From assembly GCF_005671395.1 (NCBI RefSeq), contig NZ_CP040428.1, positions 930,001-994,000 of the forward strand: a stretch of DNA of 64,000 nucleotides, given 5' to 3'. The notes beneath the pieces were generated by a model. The model worked only from the letters and a program-made list of their open reading frames with translations. It had not been told where the DNA came from and searched no databases. Positions 8,879 to 16,709 of this stretch are shown here, piece by piece. Origin of the DNA: Jejubacter calystegiae (lineage in GTDB: Bacteria; Pseudomonadota; Gammaproteobacteria; Enterobacterales; Enterobacteriaceae). Made by a program: the position numbers and the translations under genes. Numbering within the stretch: the stretch's first letter is position 1; the number at the start of each line of letters is the position of its first letter.

Positions 8879-10489
8879 TTACTCGTCTAAAGAAACCTGA
8901 TCAAAATGGTGGTTGCCCAGCGGATCCACAACATAGCCCTTCACCTCTTTACGCACCGGCTCATAGACGGTGGAGTGAGCGATGATCAGCGCCGGAGCCT
9001 GATCGTGCATAACCACCTGGGCCTGCTTGTAGAGTTCAATACGCTTATCGTGGTTGTCTGAAGCACGGGCAGTCTGAATCAGATCCTCGAACGGCTTATA
9101 GCACCAGCGAGAATAGTTGGAGCCATCTTTAGCCGCCGCGCAGCTGAACAGAGTGGCGAAGAAGTTATCCGGATCCCCATTGTCACCGGTCCAGCCCATC
9201 ATCACGGTCTGATGCTCGCCATCTTTGGCGCGCTTGAGGTATTCACCCCACTCGTAGGAGACAATCTTCGCCTTCACGCCAATTTTCGCCCAGTCGGCCT
9301 GGATCATCTCTGCCATACGACGGGCATTGGGGTTATAAGGGCGCTGTACCGGCATAGCCCACAGATCGATGGTGAAGCCTTTTTCCATTCCGGCCTCTTT
9401 CAGCAACTGCTTCGCCTTTTCCGGGTCGTAGCTGTAGTCCTTCACATCGTCGTTGTAGCTCCACATGGTGGGCGGAATCAGGTTTTTAGCCGGCTGGCCA
9501 GCGCCCTGGTAAACGGCTTTGATAATCGCCTCTTTGTTCACCGCCCAGGTCAACGCCTGGCGAACCTTCACATTATCCAGCGGCGGCTTTTCAACGTTGA
9601 AGGACAGATAACCGACGTTAAGTCCCGGCTGCTCCATCATGGTGATATTTTTATCCTTCTTCATACCTTCGATATCCGCCGGATTGGGATAAGGCATGAT
9701 TTGGCATTCGTTTTTCTGTAGCTTGGCGTAGCGTACCGAGGCGTCAGGCGTGATGGAGAAGACCAGGCGATCGACCTTCGCTTTATCTCCCCAGTAATCT
9801 TTAAAGGCTTTGTAGAGGATGCGCGAATCTTTCTGATACTGCACCAACTGGAACGGGCCGGTTCCCACCGGGTTGAGATCCAACTTCTCTGGCGTGCCCG
9901 CCTTCAGCATGGCATCGGCATACTCTTTAGACAGGATGGAAGAGAAGCTCATCGCCAGATCGGCCAGGAACGGCGCTTCGGGGCGGTTCAGCACTATCTG
10001 GACGGTGTAATCATCCAGCTTCTTCACCTCTTTAATCAGCGCCGGGAATCCCATACCTTCGAAGTACTCATAGCTGCCGCCAGAGACATTGTGGTAAGGA
10101 TTCTGCTTATTCATCTGACGATCGAAGGAGAAGATAACATCGTCGGCATTCAGATCGCGGGTGGGCTTAAAGTTTTTAGTGGTGTGCCACTTCACGCCTT
10201 TGCGCAAATGGAAGGTGTAGGTTTTACCATCTTCGCTGACGTCCCATTTTTCCGCGACGCCCGGCCGCAGATCGGTGGTGCCCAGCTTAAATTCCACCAG
10301 TCGGTTATAAATGGGAAACGCGCTGGCATCGTTAGTAGTGCCAGAGGTGAACAACTGCGGGTTAAACCCTTCCGGAGAAGCTTCTGAACAATAAACCAGT
10401 GTTTTTGACTGTACGCTCGCGGCGATGGTCATAGCCAGCAGGCCAAGACCCAGTTTTATCATCCCTGATTTTCGCAAGGAATTTCTCAT
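8879..10489 (-). CDS. dppA: Periplasmic dipeptide-binding protein DppA
   Basis: DppA binds dipeptides (also heme) in the periplasm and delivers them to DppBCDF; it also serves dipeptide chemotaxis with Tap. The 536-residue product has a Sec signal peptide ending in ASVQS-K, then the SBP_bac_5 fold (LVYCSEASPEGFNPQLFTSG, TGPFQLVQYQKDSRI, GWTGDNGDPDNFF). The frame is open for 22 more codons upstream, but the ATG at 10489 is chosen because it gives the E. coli N-terminus and has TGGAG at the right spacing. The extension would also destroy the signal peptide. Expression is probably limited by the GcvB small RNA through the C/A-rich leader. Confidence 0.97.
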   Translation of the reverse strand: MRNSLRKSGMIKLGLGLLAMTIAASVQSKTLVYCSEASPEGFNPQLFTSGTTNDASAFPIYNRLVEFKLGTTDLRPGVAEKWDVSEDGKTYTFHLRKGVKWHTTKNFKPTRDLNADDVIFSFDRQMNKQNPYHNVSGGSYEYFEGMGFPALIKEVKKLDDYTVQIVLNRPEAPFLADLAMSFSSILSKEYADAMLKAGTPEKLDLNPVGTGPFQLVQYQKDSRILYKAFKDYWGDKAKVDRLVFSITPDASVRYAKLQKNECQIMPYPNPADIEGMKKDKNITMMEQPGLNVGYLSFNVEKPPLDNVKVRQALTWAVNKEAIIKAVYQGAGQPAKNLIPPTMWSYNDDVKDYSYDPEKAKQLLKEAGMEKGFTIDLWAMPVQRPYNPNARRMAEMIQADWAKIGVKAKIVSYEWGEYLKRAKDGEHQTVMMGWTGDNGDPDNFFATLFSCAAAKDGSNYSRWCYKPFEDLIQTARASDNHDKRIELYKQAQVVMHDQAPALIIAHSTVYEPVRKEVKGYVVDPLGNHHFDQVSLDE

Positions 10490-10502
10490 CAATTTTGCTC
10501 CA

Positions 10503-10527
10503 GTGTGATGTGTGTTGTGCGTTGTTT
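10503..10527 (-). promoter_or_regulatory. C/A-rich GcvB-type target in the dppA leader
   Basis: Just upstream of the dppA Shine-Dalgarno the mRNA is almost pure A and C with alternating CA (contains ACAACGCACAACACACATC). GcvB represses dppA in E. coli and Salmonella by pairing its G/U-rich R1 region with such CACAACA-type sites. Match is by eye; GcvB itself is outside the window. Confidence 0.7.
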
Positions 10528-10591
10528 TCCCCCGCCATAACACCGATTGTTTCACTGTAGCTGGCCGTAAAGCGCCGACAACATCGTCGTC

Positions 10592-10719
10592 TATACCCTA
10601 AATAATTCGAGTTGCAGAAAGGCGGCAGGCTCGTGAATCCCCGGGAGCATAGCCGTACTATGTAACCGGGGTGAGCGAGTGCAGCCAACGCATCCGCAGC
10701 TTGAAGTATGACGGGTATA
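10592..10719. repeat. ERIC element in the dppA leader
   Basis: A 128-bp enterobacterial repetitive intergenic consensus (IRU) element. Ends are TATACCC and GGGTATA; the core GTGAATCCCCGGGAGC...ACCGGGGTGAGCG matches the conserved ERIC centre, and CTTGAAGTATGACGGGTATA its right arm. It starts about 100 bp upstream of the dppA start codon, so unless an internal promoter exists it is transcribed into the dppA leader as a large hairpin. Confidence 0.93.
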
Positions 10720-11180
10720 TGCACTGAGTCAGGCCAGACTACGTTAATAAAACCTGCGTTATTTAGGGATTAACGTCGGACCTTTTTTATTTTTTACCCG
10801 GCCCGTTCGGAATATAAGTGAGGTAATCCCTGAGGTTATGGCCCGGTTATCCAGACAAAGAACCTGTTTACCCCCTTTCTCGCACTACAATCTGTCAACT
10901 GACAGACTAAAGGTCAATATAGTCGTCGGGGTTTTGTCAAAATTGTGTGCCATACGAAACAACGCTTAAAAAAAGCCTGTGCCTCGATTCACAGTACAGA
11001 AAATTATGCTACTGCCAGTTAATTAGAATAATACGCTGAATACAGGTTAAGAATCAGTCATCAATGAGGTTCTTTTTTCTGTGAAATTTGTCCCAGACAA
11101 TGTGCTTATAGTGGGTTTATAGCGAACAATCTTCCGGTTTTAGAAGAAAATGCTATGGCGGTATTGAAGAAAAAAGGTGA
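10720..11180. other. Probable dppA promoter region, non-coding
   Basis: No gene is visible. For leftward transcription there is a TATATT -10 candidate at 10811-10816 and a consensus TTGACA hexamer at 10935-10940 without a well-spaced -10. A 16-bp palindrome with 7-bp arms TCTGTCA/TGACAGA at 10891-10906 could be an operator. None is conclusive. Confidence 0.3.
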
Positions 11181-11230
11181 GTCGGCCCCTCACCCCGTCC
11201 CTCTCCCTAAGGGAGAGGGGGCCCACCGAC
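11180..11230. repeat. Dispersed GC-rich palindromic repeat, copy 1
   Basis: Contains CCCCTCACCCC...CCCTCTCCCT-AA-GGGAGAGGG, a hairpin sharing its CCTCACCCC...CCCTCTCCC core with copies at 45378-45418 and 62330-62388. It lies beyond the proK terminator. All three copies are immediately 3' of transcription units, a usual site for REP-like elements. Confidence 0.75.
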
Positions 11231-11262
11231 AAACGGTTGGCGTTGAGGGGCCCCGGAAAGCA

Positions 11263-11290
11263 AAAAACCCAACCTTGCGGTTGGGTTTTT
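11263..11290 (-). terminator. Terminator of proK
   Basis: A 12-bp perfect stem AAAAACCCAACC/GGTTGGGTTTTT with loop TTGC, 8 bases after the tRNA 3' end on the minus strand; the A/T ends give the U-tract. Confidence 0.92.
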
Positions 11291-11297
11291 CTGAATT

Positions 11298-11374
<77 letters not shown>

Positions 11375-11386
11375 AATGCGGGGCGC

Positions 11387-11415
11387 ATATTACTGCCCCC
11401 CTGTTGTGGCGTCAA
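11387..11415 (-). promoter_or_regulatory. proK promoter
   Basis: TTGACG (11410-11415) and TAATAT (11387-11392) are separated by exactly 17 bp on the minus strand and are followed by a G/C-only discriminator (GCGCCCC), the hallmark of stringently controlled stable-RNA promoters. It places the start about 7 bases before the tRNA 5' end. Confidence 0.75.
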
Positions 11416-11455
11416 TCCTTTTTAAGAAAAAGAGAATCGATCGCCTGAAATCCCA

Positions 11456-13144
11456 TCAATCCACTGCTTTCGCCGCCGAAGCGTCCGGAATGTGGCACCA
11501 GTTATTCTGCTCGTGAATCCCGCCATCCGGCGATGTGTAGCCCAGACAGCCCAGGATAGAGTCGTACAGCTCCACGTGGCGATGCTTCACGCCGCGTTTT
11601 GCCTCTTCCTGCATATGCGCAAAGCCGCGGGCGCGCTCAGGATCCTCCAGATACTTATCAGAAGCCCAGACCAGCAGCGGCACCCGGAACTGCTCCGGCG
11701 GCGCCATTTCACGCGGCGTACCGTGCAGACGCTCGTGCTCGTTAATGGACTCACCGTGATCCGACGCATAGAAGATCAGCGCCTTCTTATCACGGAACTG
11801 GTCATAAACCTTATCGATAAAACTGTCCACATAGAGGATGGAGTTATCGTAAGCGTTGATCAGCTCTGCCTGACTACAGTCCCTATCCCCGCCAATACAC
11901 TCCGGCTTCCACTTCGCGTAATCACGAGTGTAGCGCTGGGCGTAGGAGAAGTGAGAACCCTTGGTATGCAGAATCACCAGGTGTTTCCCCTTAGGATGTT
12001 TCACCAGCGAATCTTTCACCTCATCCAGCAGCAGCATATCGTCCACCCGTTTGCCCTGATGGCGGGCGCCGATGATCTCACGATAGGCAATATTTTCTGC
12101 CATGGTGTTGCTGTAAAACCAGAGTTCACTCTGCATCGCAAACAGATCGCTGCTGAAACCCAACTGACGCAGCACCGCAAAAATGTTCTGCTCTTTCAGG
12201 GTACGCTGCGGATTATCTTCCGTCCCCCCTTCCCGCACGAACATACAGCGTAGCGAAAGCTTGGTTGCGGTATCGCAGGACTCACCGCGAAAGGCCGCCA
12301 GGTTCTTCTCGCGCGAGAGATTCGGCGTGGTATCACGCTCATAGCCTAGCACCCCCATATGATCCCAACGGGTGGTTTCACCGATAATAAACACCACATA
12401 GGTCTCGTCGATGCCCTTCGGCGCCTCATATTTGAACTTCTGCGCCGGGTTCATCAGCGAATTGTGATCCGCTGATTCATCTACCTGCGCCCAGGCGTAG
12501 AGACCCAGCGCCGCAACCCAGTTCGAAGGCAGATAAGAGTTAGCCACCACGCCGCCGTAGCTCGGCATATCAACCCGGGTGGTCTCTTCAATCTCTTTCA
12601 TCTGGATATCAATAAAACGCAGCGGCGCCCAAACCAGCAGACCGGCGACAACCACCACGGCCAGGTTCTTCAGACGCAGCCCGGGAGTACGCAGTTGATG
12701 AAGCAGAGTAAAACGGCAGCGATTACTCCAGATAAGCAGCAGCGGCAGCGCGCTGACCAGTACCATCCAGATAATGAAATTTTTACCGACCACTTCTTTC
12801 GAAAGATCGATATCCGTCGTCATTACCGAGGCAACAATGCCATAGCCAATCACGACATTTAAAAATGTCATGTAATAGCTGGCGCCCACCGAACAGAGCA
12901 CAACAAAAGAGGCCAGTACCTGCCAGAGCCGACGGCCAAACAGTGAAATAATCCGGAACAAAAAGAAGGTGACCAGAACTGTCGCCGCCACTTCTACCAC
13001 GGCGGTCACGCCATCGAGCAGCGTGAAGTCCTGTGCGAACAGACTGAAGCGCCGATAAAATACCGATGCATTCAGAAAGAGGCCGATATAGATAGCCAAC
13101 AGAAAGCAGAGTTTCTGCTGAGTTATCGATTTTATAAATTTCAT
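11456..13144 (-). CDS. eptB: Kdo2-lipid A phosphoethanolamine 7''-transferase EptB
   Basis: EptB adds phosphoethanolamine to the outer Kdo residue of lipopolysaccharide in a calcium-dependent way. The 562-residue protein has about five N-terminal membrane helices (to about residue 180) and a periplasmic sulfatase-fold domain with the conserved [13 protein letters not shown] (nucleophile Thr region), [24 protein letters not shown] and [19 protein letters not shown] metal site. Sequence and length match E. coli EptB (563). It is transcribed towards proK and divergently from the HD-domain gene. In E. coli it is SigE-dependent and repressed by the MgrR small RNA; I did not verify those sites here. 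Confidence 0.95.
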   Translation of the reverse strand: MKFIKSITQQKLCFLLAIYIGLFLNASVFYRRFSLFAQDFTLLDGVTAVVEVAATVLVTFFLFRIISLFGRRLWQVLASFVVLCSVGASYYMTFLNVVIGYGIVASVMTTDIDLSKEVVGKNFIIWMVLVSALPLLLIWSNRCRFTLLHQLRTPGLRLKNLAVVVVAGLLVWAPLRFIDIQMKEIEETTRVDMPSYGGVVANSYLPSNWVAALGLYAWAQVDESADHNSLMNPAQKFKYEAPKGIDETYVVFIIGETTRWDHMGVLGYERDTTPNLSREKNLAAFRGESCDTATKLSLRCMFVREGGTEDNPQRTLKEQNIFAVLRQLGFSSDLFAMQSELWFYSNTMAENIAYREIIGARHQGKRVDDMLLLDEVKDSLVKHPKGKHLVILHTKGSHFSYAQRYTRDYAKWKPECIGGDRDCSQAELINAYDNSILYVDSFIDKVYDQFRDKKALIFYASDHGESINEHERLHGTPREMAPPEQFRVPLLVWASDKYLEDPERARGFAHMQEEAKRGVKHRHVELYDSILGCLGYTSPDGGIHEQNNWCHIPDASAAKAVD

Positions 13145-13433
13145 GCAAGCCGCCCCGGCAAAAATAAAAAGGTCTTAAAACATTTATCTGACCCTGAAAA
13201 CGCGCCAGAGTTCTGAGGGGAATACCCACGAAGTAAAACAGGATTAATCTGCAACAATCCAGGCAGGTGGAAAAATAAAAGTCGCACATACTTTAAGGTG
13301 TTTCGCAATGGATAAAAATTAGACAATTCTGTATCTGACTATTCTGAGCGAATATGCTTAATTTTTTCGGTAAAACTGGACGCGTTATAAGAGGTTATGG
13401 GAAAACATCAGAGTAAGTGGCTCAGGTTTCACG
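13145..13433. other. Divergent eptB / HD-gene control region
   Basis: About 290 bp of moderately AT-rich sequence holds the promoters of both divergent genes. No well-spaced sigma-70 pair or operator stands out by eye, and the short frames in it lack ribosome sites and family resemblance. Confidence 0.4.
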
Positions 13434-13445
13434 GGAGGAAAACGG

Positions 13446-14042
13446 ATGCTGTCACTGGAAGAACACGCTCGCCGCTTTGCAACAAGGGCCCATGCTGCCC
13501 AGGATCAACGGCGTAAATATACCAACGATCCCTATATCATCCACCCCGCAGCGGTGGTGGAACAGGTACGTCTGGTACTGCCCGAAGATGAGCCCGCGTT
13601 GGCCGCCGCCTGGCTGCACGATACCGTAGAAGATACCGATACCACCCTGGCCGATATCGAAAGCCATTTCGGCCCCGAAGTGGCGCGTCTGGTAGAAATG
13701 CTGACCAATCCGCCTACACCGGAAGAGATGAACCGCGCCCAGCGTAAGCGCCTGCACTTTCAGCATACCGCCCACGCCTGTTCCCGCGCCCAGACCATTA
13801 AGCTGGCCGACATTATCGACAACACCCGGGAACTATTACATTTCGATCCCGACTTCGCGCGGGTTTACCTGCTGGAAAAGCGACTACAGTTGGACAGTAT
13901 GACGCTGGGGGATGCCCGACTACGCCAGCAGGCGCAGCAGCTGGTGGAACAGGGGATTACCCAATTAATGAGGCCGCCGTATAACGTCCCGGCGGCCTGG
14001 TTTGATAAACGAGCAACGCACTATCTGGCACCTCAGGCGTGA
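13446..14042 (+). CDS. HD-domain protein, MESH1/small-alarmone-hydrolase-like
   Basis: A 198-residue HD-superfamily protein resembling stand-alone (p)ppGpp hydrolases (MESH1/SAH and the hydrolase domain of SpoT). Seen in the sequence: QRRKYTNDPYIIHP (first metal His33), AAAWLHDTVEDTDTTLADI (His58-Asp59 with the EDxD pair Glu62-Asp63) and KLADIIDNT (Asp122, Asn126), in the order and spacing of that family. No synthetase, TGS or ACT domain follows. Cytoplasmic. The ATG has GGAGGA ten bases upstream. It stands alone, diverges from eptB, and its last 10 bases overlap the end of yhjX on the opposite strand. K-12 has no gene here. Substrate is inferred from family, and other phosphorylated nucleotides are possible. 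Confidence 0.75.
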   Translation: MLSLEEHARRFATRAHAAQDQRRKYTNDPYIIHPAAVVEQVRLVLPEDEPALAAAWLHDTVEDTDTTLADIESHFGPEVARLVEMLTNPPTPEEMNRAQRKRLHFQHTAHACSRAQTIKLADIIDNTRELLHFDPDFARVYLLEKRLQLDSMTLGDARLRQQAQQLVEQGITQLMRPPYNVPAAWFDKRATHYLAPQA

Positions 14043-15235
14043 ACCTCTTTCAGGTGCTCGCTGCCCGGCTGACGAATAGTGGTGGAGAACGCCAGCGACA
14101 GAATCAACAGGGCGAAGATAACGCAGAAGGTGATATAGAAGCCGCCAAACAGCGACGCGATAATCGAACCGCAGATGCTGCCGATACCGAAGCCCAGGTA
14201 GATAACGCCGTAGTTTTTAGTCAGGTTATTCAACCCGAAGAATTCGCTGACCAGTGACGGATAGACGGTGATAGTGCCGCCGAAGTTAAAGGCTACGCAG
14301 GCAATCGCCGCGAAAAAGGTCATGGCGTTTAGCGGCGCGAACAGCAGCGCGGCCATCCCCACCAGCGAAATCACCTGCCCGAGGGTAATCACCCGAATAC
14401 GCGCTATTTTGTCCGACAGCACCCCCAGCACCAGGCGACCGCCAAGGTTGGCAATGGAGATAACGGTCACAGCGCTGGCTGCAGTCATCGCATCCAGGTG
14501 TACCATCCCCTGGGCGATATCCTTGGCAACGCCGATTACATACAGACCGCTCATGCAGGCGGTCAGAAACATCAGCGCCAGCATCCAGTACTGCGGTTTG
14601 CGCATAGATTCGGCCAGCGTGAAATCCTGTTCGGCACTGCCATCGGCCGCGGTGACTTTCTGCGGCGGCGCATCGCTCATCAGGACAGAGCCCGCCAGTA
14701 CCATCGCCAGCGCCATCGCGCCCCAGATAATAAAGGTGTTTTCCAGGCCGTAAGCCGCCAGCAGGTGGCTGTTGATAAATTTAAAGCCCAGGCTGCCCAG
14801 CCCGTAGGAGCCAATGGCAAAGGCGGAAATCAGCCCCTTGCGCTCCGGGAACCATTTAACGCAGTTCGACAGCGTCATCAGATATCCGGCCCCGTCCGCC
14901 AGCCCCACCAGTACCCCGGCGCACAGCCAGAGGAGCATCAGGTTACTGGACCAGGCGGTCAGGCACAGCCCCACGCCCAGCATCAGACCCGCAGCGACAG
15001 AAACCCGGCGCACGCCGAAGCGGTCCTGCAGCTTACCCGCTACCGAAGAGGAGAGCGCCAGCGCCAGGCTGAGCAGGCCGAAGGAAAAGGCCACCTGGCT
15101 CACCGGTTCGCCCAACTTATTCGCCAGCGGGCCATTAAACAGGCTCCAGGTATAGACAGAGCCCAGCGCAAACTGCGTGATGATGGTACCGATAAGGGTT
15201 AACCAGCGGGTACGATTCGTTGTAGTCATGTTCAT
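14033..15235 (-). CDS. yhjX: Pyruvate-responsive MFS transporter YhjX (OFA family)
   Basis: A 400-residue inner-membrane transporter with twelve predicted helices, of the oxalate/formate antiporter family. In E. coli yhjX is the main target of the YpdA/YpdB pyruvate-sensing two-component system. Typical segments: TQFALGSVYTWSLFNGPLANKLG, GKLQDRFGVRRV (A-loop) and CVKWFPERKGLISAFAIGSYGLG. A TTG 21 bases upstream extends the frame, but the ATG at 15235 has AGGA at good spacing and matches the family N-terminus. A perfect YpdB tandem site lies about 90-115 bp upstream. Transported substrate not certain, pyruvate-related by regulation. Confidence 0.93.
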   Translation of the reverse strand: MNMTTTNRTRWLTLIGTIITQFALGSVYTWSLFNGPLANKLGEPVSQVAFSFGLLSLALALSSSVAGKLQDRFGVRRVSVAAGLMLGVGLCLTAWSSNLMLLWLCAGVLVGLADGAGYLMTLSNCVKWFPERKGLISAFAIGSYGLGSLGFKFINSHLLAAYGLENTFIIWGAMALAMVLAGSVLMSDAPPQKVTAADGSAEQDFTLAESMRKPQYWMLALMFLTACMSGLYVIGVAKDIAQGMVHLDAMTAASAVTVISIANLGGRLVLGVLSDKIARIRVITLGQVISLVGMAALLFAPLNAMTFFAAIACVAFNFGGTITVYPSLVSEFFGLNNLTKNYGVIYLGFGIGSICGSIIASLFGGFYITFCVIFALLILSLAFSTTIRQPGSEHLKEVHA

Positions 15236-15320
15236 AGCAGAAGTCCTGGTCAACAAATGAAATCGTCAATCTCTGCCAGCTACCTTATCCGTCACGTAAT
15301 ACGACCAGGGGGAAAAAGGA

Positions 15321-15351
15321 ATGAAATGCCGCTCAGGCGGAATGAAATGCC
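15321..15351 (-). promoter_or_regulatory. YpdB tandem binding site upstream of yhjX
   Basis: Two identical 10-mers GGCATTTCAT (minus strand, 15342-15351 and 15321-15330) are separated by exactly 11 bp, the published YpdB recognition arrangement GGCATTTCAT-N11-GGCATTTCAT. Both copies are perfect. Confidence 0.92.
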
Positions 15352-15696
15352 ACAGGACGGGAATGAATGACAGCGACACCTGTCCACCCACCAAAAAAGT
15401 AAGCAGTCACTTTCCTTTAATACCTTGCTATATAAGGCCTTAACGATTACAAATCAGTATCTGATGATTAACATATCTCCGCCATTGTTAACACATGACG
15501 CACAGTGTCAGAGCGCAAACCACAGGAATAGCGGGTTCCCATCACACCCGGCGAAATTCGCCAAAATGATAGTAAGCACTAACTTATTTTTCCTGCTACC
15601 CGCCCACCGCGATCCGGGCTGCAAATTTTGGTCATGCCTGACCGGCTACAGCCGAAAAGCGCTATTATCGCCACTGGCGATTCCGCCGGTCTGATT
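15352..15696. other. Non-coding stretch upstream of tag
   Basis: Contains the tag promoter and possibly more upstream yhjX sequence. AT-rich around 15410-15480. An 89-codon plus frame at 15425-15694 has no good ribosome site or family resemblance; I see no RNA gene. Confidence 0.4.
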
Positions 15697-15708
15697 AAGG
15701 AGCAATCA

Positions 15709-16272
15709 ATGCAACGCTGTGGATGGGTGACTCAGGACCCGCTCTATCTTGCCTATCACGACAATGAGTGGGGCATGCCGGAAACAGATCGGCAGAAGCT
15801 GTTTGAAATGATCTGCCTGGAAGGCCAGCAGGCGGGGCTATCATGGATAACAGTGCTGAAAAAGCGGGAAAACTACCGCCGGGCCTTCCACCACTTCAAC
15901 CCCGATGTGGTCGCTCAAATGACGCCCGATGACATAGAAAGACTGTTACAGGATCCGGGAATTATTCGCCACCGGGGGAAAGTGACCGCGATTATCGGTA
16001 ACGCCCGATCACTGCTGGCCATGGAGCAGGACGGCGAAGATTTTGTGCAGTTCGTCTGGTCCTTTGTTGACGGACAGCCCATCATCAACCACGCCGCCAG
16101 CCTGGATGAGGTTCCGGTCACCACACCGGCCTCCGATGCGCTGTCGAAAGCACTGAAAAAACGCGGCTTCAAGTTTGTGGGCTCCACCATCTGTTACTCC
16201 TTTATGCAGGCCTGCGGTCTGGTTAACGACCACCTGACCAGTTGCTTTTGCCACCCGGAATCGAAGGTGTGA
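15709..16272 (+). CDS. tag: DNA-3-methyladenine glycosylase I (Tag)
   Basis: Tag removes 3-methyladenine from alkylated DNA as the first step of base-excision repair. The 187-residue product equals E. coli in length and keeps MQRCGWVTQDPLYLAYHDNEWG, the helix-hairpin-helix segment, the binding-pocket region EGQQAGLSWITVLKKRENYR, and the zinc ligands near both ends (Cys4, His17 and the C-terminal GLVNDHLTSCFCHP). The frame extends upstream, but ATG 15709 is preceded by AAGGAG and matches the family start. Its last bases overlap the GTG start of yiaC (GTGA). Confidence 0.96.
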   Translation: MQRCGWVTQDPLYLAYHDNEWGMPETDRQKLFEMICLEGQQAGLSWITVLKKRENYRRAFHHFNPDVVAQMTPDDIERLLQDPGIIRHRGKVTAIIGNARSLLAMEQDGEDFVQFVWSFVDGQPIINHAASLDEVPVTTPASDALSKALKKRGFKFVGSTICYSFMQACGLVNDHLTSCFCHPESKV

Positions 16273-16709
16273 TTCGCCCCCTGGTGCCTCAGGCGGATAT
16301 TTCGCCGCTACTGACGCTATGGCTGGAGAGCACCACCCTGGCTCACCCCTTTATCCCGGCCAGCTACTGGCACGAGAGCCTACCCGCAGTGCGCGACGAC
16401 TATCTGCCCCACGCCCGGAGCTGGGTGTGGGATGATGGCGCACTGCGCGGCTTCGTCAGCGTGATGAATGAACGTTTCGTCGGCGCGCTGTTTGTCGCCC
16501 CCGAATGCGCCCGCCGGGGCATTGGCGGCGCGCTACTGCGCCATGCCCAGAGCCGCTACCCGCGGCTGAGCCTGGAGGTGTACCAGCAAAACACCCGAGC
16601 CGTTGCTTTCTATCAGGCCCAGGGGTTTCGCGTGGTGGAATCTGCCTGGCAGCGCGACACCCGCCACCACACCTGGATTATGCAGTGGCAGGCGGATCAA
16701 ACGCCCTGA
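16269..16709 (+). CDS. yiaC: GNAT family N-acetyltransferase YiaC
   Basis: A 146-residue GNAT acetyltransferase; E. coli YiaC acts as a protein lysine acetyltransferase. The acetyl-CoA motif is [18 protein letters not shown], followed by [25 protein letters not shown] start is chosen: it gives MIRPLV..., the same length and N-terminus as E. coli YiaC, overlaps the tag stop as GTGA, and has AAGG just upstream. The start at 16242 would lie well inside tag. The 3' end overlaps the convergent bisC gene by 32 bp. Confidence 0.92.
   Translation: MIRPLVPQADISPLLTLWLESTTLAHPFIPASYWHESLPAVRDDYLPHARSWVWDDGALRGFVSVMNERFVGALFVAPECARRGIGGALLRHAQSRYPRLSLEVYQQNTRAVAFYQAQGFRVVESAWQRDTRHHTWIMQWQADQTP

Noticed and set aside
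10362-10724. 120-codon minus-strand frame upstream of and into dppA
   Set aside because: It covers the ERIC element and the dppA signal peptide in another frame; no family resemblance.
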